DNA from: Zygnema cylindricum
Lineage: Eukaryota > Streptophyta > Zygnematophyceae > Zygnematales > Zygnemataceae
Assembly (NCBI GenBank): GCA_037447655.1
Contig: JBBHKE010000516.1
Location: 281,322 to 345,321 of the forward strand
Direction: 5' to 3'
DNA length: 64,000 nt
The translations under genes were made by a program, and so were the position numbers. Shown piece by piece: positions 56,138-64,000 of the stretch; the stretch's first letter is position 1, and each line of letters starts with the position of its first letter. The notes under the pieces were generated by a model. The model was given only the letters and a program-made list of their open reading frames with translations, was not told the origin of the DNA and searched no databases.

Positions 56138-57104
56138 AGATTTTTGGGATTTGCTATATAAAATGGAATTTATCCACAGTAAATTATGATTAAAAAGATA
56201 AAAAAAATTATCTGAAAAGAGTTGGGATAACACAAACAAGTGACAAAATGTTCAAATTTTGGATTTCCCGAACACGAAAAAAAACCGACAGAAAGACAAA
56301 AAGGAGAATTTATGAACCCCCAAAATCCGTACAGCGACCTAAAAAAGTACATTCAATTTTTGTACTTTTTATAGCAAACCCAAAATAAAAATATTGAAAA
56401 ACTTTGAGCCGATAAGTTATCTCTGGATATTTTAATTACTAGTGATGAGTTATTACAACCAAAATAATTTAAAACTCTAAACTTATTATGAATGTCAATA
56501 AAAAAGAACTAAACGGGGAAGAGAAAAAATAGCAATACTTAAAAAACGACATTCAAAATTTGCCATTTGATAATAACATTTGTCATTTTATGATAAGATT
56601 TTAATACACCGAGGGCGAGAAAAATAATAATAAAATTTCAGATAATCATAAACAGGTTTGAGGTAATACATACTTTTTTATACCAAAAAAAGATTTTCAG
56701 AGATTCTTATGAATTTTGACAGCTGAGAAAAATGTCAAGAAAAACTAAATGTCAACTGTATGTGAAACCTGATAAATTTTTAGAATCCACTTTCCCTTGG
56801 AAATGGTAGTTTTCTTTCCTTTACTCAAGTTTTTAAAATCTTATGAACAAAATATATGCATTCACAAAAGCAGAAAAAACAAGAAAAACAAGAAAAGAAG
56901 AAAAACAAGCAAAAAAAAAACCTACAGAAAACAAAAGAGTCAAAATCAAAAAAGAAAAAAGAGCTTATAATCATAGATAACTCTTCTACTAACAATTATA
57001 TGCCATGTAGCAAGCATATAATATAATAATATATAATATATATAAAGTATACTATATAATATATAACATAATATTATATTAAGTATATATTATGTTTTTT
57101 TAAC
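56138..57104. other. AT-rich DNA, possible intron
   Basis: No feature apart from an (AT)n-rich stretch near 57015-57090. If the two flanking minus-strand exons belong together, most of this is an intron. Confidence 0.45.
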
Positions 57105-57899
57105 CTGAATCCGGATCATCGCTCGCCTCAAACTTTTCGTCTCGAATCCTTTTTTTTTCGCAACTTCGACAATTTCCTTTATTTTTTCTTCACTTTCTTC
57201 AACCTCCGAATCCTCTCCCTCTTCTCCCTCCCACTCTACCGCCTCCGCCTCTCTCTCTCTCCCTCCCTCCCCTTCCTCCCTCTCACCTTCCTTCTTCACT
57301 CCACTCTCTCCAATCCCTCCTTCCACGCTCTCCCCTTCATTCTCTTCCCTCCCCTTCCCTCTCCTTCCTCCCTCGTTCCCACCTTTCTCTCCGCCACTCT
57401 CTCCTCCCTCCCCCCCTTCCTCTCCTTTCCCTCCCCCCTCCCCTCTTCCCCCTCTCTCTCCTCTCTCCCCCCCCCCCTCTCCTCTCTCCCCACTTCCCTC
57501 TCCCTTCTCCCCAACTCCCTCTCCCCTCTCCCCTCCTCCCTCTCCCCTCTCCCCTCCCTCTCCTCTCTCCCCTCCTCCCTCTCCTCTCCCTCTATTTGCT
57601 AGTAAATTTCCCAAATTCTCCATATTTTTCGCCATTTTTTCCGCCGATTTTCGCGCGGTCTCTCCTGATTGGACGATGGATTCCAAAATTTTTGCGAAAT
57701 CTTTCGGCAAATCTAGATTCTCGACAGCTGGCAGATATTTTTTGTCGTTTTCGAATCCGTTTTCTCCTCCTCCTCCCACGTCGTCCCAAACTTCCGCAAT
57801 TTCGCGATTCCTCGCATCCTTTTTTGTCTTTTTCTCGGTTCCAGATTCGTTTTGTCGTTTTCCTGAAGAAATGTCAGTGTCATTAGGAACAATACGGAG
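57105..57899 (-). CDS. Probable 795-bp exon of an unidentified charged protein
   Basis: On the minus strand a 28-bp T tract and GTACAG form an acceptor ending at 57900, and CAG/GTTAAA forms a donor at 57105. The 265 codons between are open and symmetric, phase 0 at both ends. The N-terminal 85 residues look like ordinary protein (REIAEVWDDV, KYLPAVENLDLPKDFAKILE, ARKSAEKMAKNMENLGNLLA, amphipathic and probably helical). A Gly/Glu/Arg low-complexity region follows, then a normal C-terminal stretch (EEKIKEIVEVAKKKGFETKS then LRRAMIRIQ). The low-complexity part is encoded by the same polypurine sequence that surrounds the gene. No family is recognised. A nuclear or regulatory role would be a guess. 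Confidence 0.5.
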
Positions 57900-58039
57900 C
57901 TGTACAAAAAAAAAAAAAAAAAAAAAAAAAAAAACAGAGCGGGCGAATTAAAAATTGTGAACAAGAAAAAAAAAATGGGGCTTAAAAAGTTAAAAATTAA
58001 TAAAAAATAGGAGTTAGAGGGGAAGAAAATGGACAGCAA

Positions 58040-59220
58040 CTGTTTCTAAGTAGAGCAAGGAGGGAGGGAGGGAGGGAGGGGAGGGAGGGAGGGAGGGAGG
58101 GCGGGAGGGAGGGAGGGAGAGGAGGGGGGGCGGGAGGGCGGGAGGGCGGGAGGGAGGGAGGGAGGGCGGGAGGGCGGGAGGGAGAGAGAGGGAGAGGGAG
58201 AGGCGTGTTCATCCCCTCTCTTTTCTCCCCTCCCCTCCCCCCCCCTCCCAAACCCTCCCTTTTCAACCTTCTCCTTCCTCTCTCTCCTTCTCACCTCCAT
58301 GTTCCTCCTTGTCTCCTCATTCTTCCACATTGCTACTCTCTACTCCTCATCCCTTCTCTTTAACTCTTCATTTTCCCTCTCTCCCCCTCCCCCTTCCCCC
58401 TCATTTTCTTCCCCAACTTCGTTTCCTTCAATTTCCTTTTCCTCTCCCTTCCTCATTTCTTCCCTTCCTGTCCTACTTTCCCTCCCTTCTTTTCCTTCGG
58501 TCACTTGCCTCCCTCTTTTCCCTTCCTTTCCCTCCCTTTCCTTCCATCCCCGCCTTCCCTCCTTTTCCTTCCTTCCCTCCCTCCCCTTCTTTCCCTCCCT
58601 CCCCTTCCTTCCTTCCCTCCCCTCCCCTTCCTTCCCTCCCCTTCCTTCCCTCCCTCCCCTTCCTTCCCTCCCTCCCTTCTCCTCCCTCCCCTTCCTTCCC
58701 TCCCTCCCCTTCCTTCCCTCCCTCCCCTCAGTCCATCAGATACAACTCTCCATGCTACCCAAATATTTTCCGTTCCTCTCCATTCCTTCTCTCTCTCACT
58801 TCTTTCTTTCCTCCCTCTCTCTAAATTTCCCTCGCCCTTCCTCCTCCCTTCCTCTCCCCTCCCTTCCTCTCCCTTCCTTCCTTCCCCTTCCTTCCCTCCC
58901 TCCCCTTCCTTCCCTCCCTCTCCTTCCCTCCCTCCCCTTCCTTCCCTCCCTCTCCTTCCTTCCCTCCCCTCCCCTTCCTTCCCTCCCTCCCCTTCCTTCC
59001 CTCCCTCCCCTTCCTCCCCTCCCTCCCCTTCCCTCCCTCCCTCCCCTTCCTTCCCTCCCTCCCTTCCTTCCCTCCCTCCCCTTCCTTCTCTCCCTCCCCT
59101 TCCTTCCCTCCCTCCCCTAGTCCATCAGATACAACTCTCCATGCTACCCTCAATATTCTCCGTTCCTCTCCCTTCCTTCCCTCTCCCCTCTCCCTCCCTC
59201 TCTCCCTCCCTCCCTCTCCC
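58040..59220. repeat. Polypurine block then long polypyrimidine block
   Basis: GGGAGGGA units at 58050-58200, then about 1 kb of CCTTCCTTCCCTCCCTCC units. A unique segment containing TCCATCAGATACAACTCTCC occurs twice, at about 58731-58765 and 59110-59150, so the array includes a larger duplication. Open frames of 90-270 codons are artefacts of the repeat. Confidence 0.9.
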
Positions 59221-59232
59221 TCCCCACCCATT

Positions 59233-59396
59233 ACCTCTTCCAACAAACACTGCAGAGCGTCCCTCTCCTCCTCCGTAACTCCACACGTGTGACAGGAGGA
59301 GAGGTTTCCGAGAAGCTTCCCGAGAGCTTCCTCCGCCAGTTTTTTTTTTTTTCCGTACAAAAATTTTCCATTTCGGTTCCAAAAAATTGACCCAAA
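59233..59396 (-). CDS. Possible exon of an unidentified gene
   Basis: On the minus strand the acceptor CTTTTATTTAG ends at 59397 and the donor GAAGAG/GTAATG lies at 59232-59233. One frame reads KLAEEALGKLLGNLSSCHTC then GVTEEERDALQCLLEE, which looks like real amphipathic helix sequence in an otherwise repetitive area. The part before it (59396-59345) is less convincing and the upstream phase is not resolved. It could be an upstream exon of the gene with exons at 57105-57899 and 55620. Confidence 0.38.
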
Positions 59397-59449
59397 ACTA
59401 AATAAAAGGAAAAAAAAAAAGAAAAAAAAAAAATTACATTTTCGTACCC

Positions 59450-59930
59450 AAGAGAGGAGGAGAGGGGGAGGAGAGGGAAAGGGAGGGAGGGAGGGAGGGA
59501 GGGAGGGAGGGAGGGAGGGGGGGAGGGATTGAAGGGAGGTAGGGAGGGAGGGAGGGAGGGAGAGGGAGGGAGGGAGGAAGGGAGGGAGGGATGGAGGGAG
59601 GGATGGAGGGGAAGAGAGGGTGGGAAGGTAAGGGAGGGAGTGGGGGAAGAAGGGAGTGAGAGAAAGAGATGAGGAGGGAGAGGAAATGAAGGAAAAAGAG
59701 GGAGGGAGAGAGGGAGAGAGAGGGAGAGTAAATGAAGGAAAAAGAGGGAGGGAGGGAGGATGAGAGGGGGAGAGAGAGAGAGAGAGTGAGAGTGTGAGGG
59801 AGGGGAGGGGAAAAAGTGAAGGAGAGGGGCCGTGGGGGGAGAGTGAGAGAGAGTGAGAGAGAGAGAGGGAGAGAGAGAGGGAGAGAGAGAGAGGGAGAGA
59901 AGAGAGAGAGGGGGGGAGAGGGAAATAGTA
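59450..59930. repeat. Polypurine block
   Basis: GGGAGGGAGGGA and GAGAGAGA units, complementary in character to the preceding polypyrimidine block. Confidence 0.9.
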
Positions 59931-59964
59931 CTCACCAGTAGGCAAACCTTGGGACAATTTTTTT

Positions 59965-60280
59965 GGGAAATAGATTGGCGTAGAACTGCGCTCTTTGTTC
60001 GTTAGAATTTTGCCTTTTCCGTACAGTAGTTTTCCGTACAGTATATTTCCGTACATTATGCTTTTCCGTACAGTAGGTTTTTCCAAGATTATAGGTAGAT
60101 TTTCCTCAGAAAGCAAACCAATCCCGAAACGACTCTTCGGAAATAGAATGGCATTAAAGTGCGCTTTTTGTTCGTTATAATTTCGGCTTCTTCCGTACAG
60201 TATTGTATTTTTCCGTACAGTTTTTTTTTTCCAAGATTACAGGTAGATTCCCCTCAGAAATAAACCAATCACGAAACGAC
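59965..60280. repeat. Tandem duplication, about 173 bp
   Basis: GGAAATAGATTGGCGTAGAA near 59967 recurs as GGAAATAGAATGGCATTAAA near 60140. Both are followed by TTTCCGTACAGTA motifs, CCAAGATTA and AACGACTCTT. Confidence 0.75.
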
Positions 60281-60786
60281 TCTTTTGTGCCACGTGGCAG
60301 AAAAAGTACATTTTCTGACATTTCGACATTTCTTCGTGCATGCTTTTTTTTTTAATCCGTACTGCCACGTGTCAGCAGATCTAAAAAGGTTTGTTTGCGT
60401 CAGATGACGTTTCTTGGATTCGGCTTTGTCGCGCTTATTTGACACGTGTAAGATTTTAAAGTGTTATTTGAGATTTTGACACGTGTTAAGCTTTCGTTTT
60501 ACGGAATTTCCGTACATTTCGAGGCTTCGAATGAGAACAGATTTTGTCGGACATCGAGACAAAATTTTAATCGGAGGGAAATGTCACGTCACCGTCATTT
60601 TGGCCACGTGGATAAACAGCCAAATCATTGCATATTTGCTGACGTCGTCACCTTTTTGTCTTATTATGAAACGACAAATGAGATACGATGTCATTGTCCT
60701 TCACAGTTTTCGCACTTTCACTTTTATTTCAGAAATGTCAACTATTTTTTTTTATTTTTTTCTTATATCTCCTTAGGTTTCTTGAG
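60281..60786. other. Intergenic DNA, nothing recognised
   Basis: Contains several CACGTG-type motifs (for example 60293 and 60603) that could belong to a promoter. No coding support. Confidence 0.45.
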
Positions 60787-61025
60787 ACAGGCGATAACCG
60801 ACAAGTGATAACTGATAAGTGATAACCGACAAGTGATAACTGATAAGTGATAACTGATAAGTGATAACTGATAAGTGATAACTGATAAGTGATAACTGAT
60901 AAGTGATAACTGATAAGTGATAACTGATAAGTGATAACTAATAAGTGATAACCGACAAGTGATAACTGATAAGTGATAACTGATAAGTGATAACCTGTAA
61001 GCGATAACCGGTTATCTGTCAAAAG
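60787..61025. repeat. 14-bp tandem repeat
   Basis: The unit GATAACTGATAAGT is repeated about 16 times, with GATAACCGACAAGT variants at the edges. Confidence 0.95.
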
Positions 61026-61798
61026 ATAAGTGAGTTGTAAAATTCACAGAAATGGTTTTAGAAAACCAGAAAAAAAGTTCGATTTTCTACAGCCAATGGG
61101 GGCTTTTCGAGCTCGTCTTGTTATCGTGCCTCTCTTCAAAATGCCATGCACATGCGACAAAGATTATTCGAAAGACGTGATATTGGTCACATGGCTGCAA
61201 ATAAGTGGCTTGAAACGAAAATGTCTATGTGCCAATATCAATTGTGTACCAGCTTTAAAGCCAAGCTAGTCGTATTTGATACTTTTAAAATAAACGGAAG
61301 ACTATTTTTTGCAAAACTCGCCATGAGTAAACCATTTGGGTTACAAAAAGAATTTCAAGAGTAATAGTATCTAAAAATTATGGAAAAAACCGAAAATTAA
61401 CTTGTAAACACTAACCTTTAGGGTTTTTTCACTAATTAGTAGCTTCCCAAGGTTATCCTTTTCGGGGATCATTTACTCCGTGCACACCCTCTTTAGCTAT
61501 TACTATCGAACTTCAACACTCAATTTAATGTGATCCAACTCCATACCATGCTTTTGGAATACATTTCATAATCTTAGCTTATGAATGCATAAAAGACTGT
61601 TTCCCATTCAACACTACTGGCGGTTCAAACGATCCATTTTAGTAGTTAACAAAACCTAAGGTTTACACTATAAACGCCCATCGAGACGTGTTCACTTCAA
61701 GAGAAGTAGCACCATTCAATTCACCATCCGTACTGTGCCGGACACTATCATCCTTTCACTTGTCTATGTAAACAAAAACTGGCAAAAAAAGTTGAAAA
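61026..61798. other. Intergenic DNA, nothing recognised
   Basis: Two open frames of 72-79 codons overlap near 61030-61364 but show no recognisable motif. Confidence 0.45.
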
Positions 61799-62480
61799 TT
61801 TTACCACCATCAACGTCATCATCAACGTCATCATCAACATCATCATCAACGTCATCATCAACATCATCATCAACATCATTATCAACATCACCATCAACAT
61901 GATCATCAACATCATCATCAACGTCATCATCAACATCATCATCAACGTCATCATCATCATCATCATCAACATCATCATCAACATCATCATCAACATCATC
62001 ATCAACATCATCATCAACATCATCATCAACATCATCATCAACATCATCATCAACATCATCATCAACATCATCATCAACGTCATCATCAACGTCATCATCA
62101 ACATCATCATCAACGTCATCATCAACATCATCATCAACATCATCATCAACATCATCATCAACATCATCATCAACATCATCATCAACATCATCATCATCAT
62201 CATCATCAACATCATCATCAATCATCATCAACATCATCATCAACATCATCATCAACGTCATCATCAACATCATCATCAACGTCATCATCATCATCATCAT
62301 CAACGTCATCATCAACGTCATCATCAACATCATCATCAACATCATCATCAACGTCATCATCAACGTCATCATCAACATCATCATCAACATCACCATCAAC
62401 ATCATCATCAACATCATCAACATTAACATCATCATCAACATCATCATCGACATCATCGTCAACATCATCATCATTTCCTT
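61799..62480. repeat. 12-bp CATCATCATCAA minisatellite, about 680 bp
   Basis: The unit CATCATCATCAA recurs with CGTCATCATCAA variants and local trinucleotide expansions. All three minus frames and at least one plus frame are open simply because of the repeat. Confidence 0.97.
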
Positions 62481-63590
62481 AGTCAATTTCCTTCAACCTT
62501 TAGTACATCATCTCTCTATTGCGTGAACATGTGAACACTAAACACACAGGAACCCTGTGGTAAAAAATTCCCGTGAGTAAAATAACTCTGCGAGAATGTA
62601 AAAGTAAAAAAAATCCGAGGAAATGGAGCGTCGAAAACTTCAAAAAGTCGAGTTGTTGTTGGAAAGAGATGAAGAATAGAAGCCACAAAAAGCAAAGAGT
62701 AAGGAGGGAAAAGAAAGAAGGATAAGGAGATTTGTCGCCTATTGGCTTAAGTTCTTTTAAGTGGTAATAACTTAGACAATAGAAAATAACCACAATATTT
62801 ATTTGTTTCCAAGTCCACACGGATTCTTATATCTCGTTAGGATAGGTGCACAGAACTACACTGTGAAACACTATTGGTGTTCATAATACTAATTCCCTCT
62901 TAGGATTACTAATTCCCTCCCAGATTCTTTTGCAATCTGAACACAAAATATCGATATTTATGCTATTTTTTTTTCCCTGAAGGCTATTCTTTTTCACGGT
63001 CCCACAATTGGCCACATCATTCAAATCGGAAGTATAATTATTAACACTAACCAATCATATTAATTATCGCTCAAGGCTAAAAAGCGTTTCACAAAAAAAA
63101 AATGTAACATTATATTATATAATATGAGAAAACGATTGAATACACATTATAAATTTGAATAAATACATATAAGAAAACATTGACTCAGAAATGGTAAAAT
63201 GAATCAATAAATGCAAATTTACTGACAGTAAGCCTTTTCGCAATTTAGGGTTTATTTTACATTTTTGTTGTGGCAAAAACCTGACCGTTTTTGTCTGTAT
63301 TTCAGATATAAACAAAGTACAAATAAAATTCATAAAACTGCTTTGACACCATTTTGCCAATCCCATATACACCTAAAAAATAATCCTGCAGAAAATAATC
63401 TGTAGATATATAACAAAACCTATATGCTAACAAAAAGTTAACATACCATCTTTAGTATAAAGACAGGATTATAATTCATTTGCACTCGGGTGAAACCTAA
63501 AAAGAGACCTCCAAAACAATTGACCTAATTTTCCTTCAAGGACCTTGCTATCTCAACCGAAGCTCGGGAAAAGTTTATATAATCACACCT
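62481..63590. other. AT-rich intergenic DNA, nothing recognised
   Basis: No gene, RNA or transposon signal that I can support. Confidence 0.5.
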
Positions 63591-63825
63591 TAAGGGAGGG
63601 AAGAGGGAGAGAGGGAGAGAAGGAGAAAAGAAGAGAGAGGTTTAGGGAACAAAAAGGGGGAAAGAAGGGAAGCGAGAGATAAAGAAAGAGAGAGAAGAAA
63701 GAGATGGAGGGAAAGGCGAGGAAAAGCGAGAAAGAGTGATGGAGGGAAAGAGAGAAATAAGTGTGAGAGAAAGAGAGAGAAAAATAGACAAAGAGAGGGT
63801 AGAGGAGAAGGACAGGGAGGTCAAT
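63591..63825. repeat. G/A-rich low-complexity tract
   Basis: GAGAGA and GGGAAAG units immediately 3' of the gene end at 63861. Confidence 0.85.
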
Positions 63826-63860
63826 TTCTGAACGGTTTCTTTGAGACTATTTTTTCTGAT

Positions 63861-64000
63861 TCAATACTCCTCATCGTCCCTCAGTAGTGGAGCAGAATGA
63901 GTATCAGAGTCCTTGGGTTGAGCTTCAGAGGGGATAACTTCTGACGCCACATGAAAGACAGAGGAGATAGGACCAGCTTCCGGAGTTCGAATTAGTGCCC
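63861..64000 (-). CDS. Probable C-terminal exon of an unidentified gene, cut by the window edge
   Basis: The minus strand is open from the window end to a TGA at 63861-63863. The last residues are VASEVIPSEAQPKDSDTHSA then PLLRDDEEY. Composition is balanced and unlike the neighbouring repeats. The acidic tail with a dileucine (PLLRDDEEY) would suit a cytosolic tail of a membrane protein, but that is inference from 46 codons. Confidence 0.42.
   Translation of the reverse strand, partial: ALIRTPEAGPISSVFHVASEVIPSEAQPKDSDTHSAPLLRDDEEY

Noticed and set aside
58299-59278. Open frames of 257-273 codons rich in Pro, Ser, Leu and Phe
   Set aside because: Repeat translation of CCTTCCTTCCCTCCC; no start context or domain.
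61764-62486. Asp-Val or Met-Leu repeat proteins
   Set aside because: The 12-bp repeat keeps several frames open; no flanking coding sequence is seen.
1-64000. A variant genetic code in which TAA/TAG mean Gln, suggested by stops at Gln positions in copia pol (1896, CAQGK in element B) and in the LRR gene
   Set aside because: Other in-frame TAA/TAG replace Trp, Lys, Glu, Tyr and Leu (for example 16828, 17680 and the FWAEA block of B), and element A also has a TGA. This is ordinary decay.

Overview
The window looks like nuclear DNA of a green plant, most likely a streptophyte (charophyte alga, bryophyte or other non-seed plant; I cannot name the species). Three things point that way. A tRNA-Ala(AGC) gene has the typical plant sequence. 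A leucine-rich-repeat (LRR) gene has an LRRNT_2-type N-terminus and 72-bp phase-2 exons of one repeat each. A Ty1/copia element carries a primer-binding site that matches the anticodon arm of plant initiator tRNA-Met. There are spliceosomal introns and no operons. Most of the sequence is mobile-element debris and low-complexity DNA.

Layout. 0.2-2.1 kb: minus-strand copia remnant. 4.5-11.7 kb: a nearly complete copia element (A, 4710-11134, TTGTA target duplication) inserted in a 778-bp Tourist-like MITE. 11.9-29.3 kb: a copia graveyard of at least four elements (B, D, F, G), each 3' LTR flush against the interior of the next pol, plus a solo LTR (TCAGA duplication) inside D. 29.3-33.6 kb: T-rich sequence without recognisable genes. 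33.6-38.1 kb: small DNA transposons nested three deep (terminal-repeat MITE, then Tourist-like MITE, then a hAT-like MITE with an 8-bp duplication). 38.5-39.1 kb: one arm of an inverted duplication that ends in tRNA-Ala; the other arm is at 52.8-53.4 kb.

40.1-46.0 kb holds the best cellular gene, a secreted LRR protein with nine exons. It carries two in-frame stops, and its last exon is tandemly duplicated with an LTR fragment at the junction. 48.2-51.3 kb: another Tourist-like MITE and a second, more distant copia lineage (E, minus strand). 55-60 kb: long alternating polypurine/polypyrimidine tracts, within which I see three plausible minus-strand exons of an unidentified gene (a charged low-complexity exon and a membrane-segment exon among them). 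60-63.8 kb: satellites and AT-rich DNA. The last 140 bp look like the C-terminal exon of a further minus-strand gene.

The cellular genes do not form a pathway. The main interest is in the retroelements: half-tRNA priming, gag starting inside the LTR and tRNA-like modules in the LTRs, together with the nesting history and the exons hidden in low-complexity DNA. All calls come from reading the sequence; no search was run.
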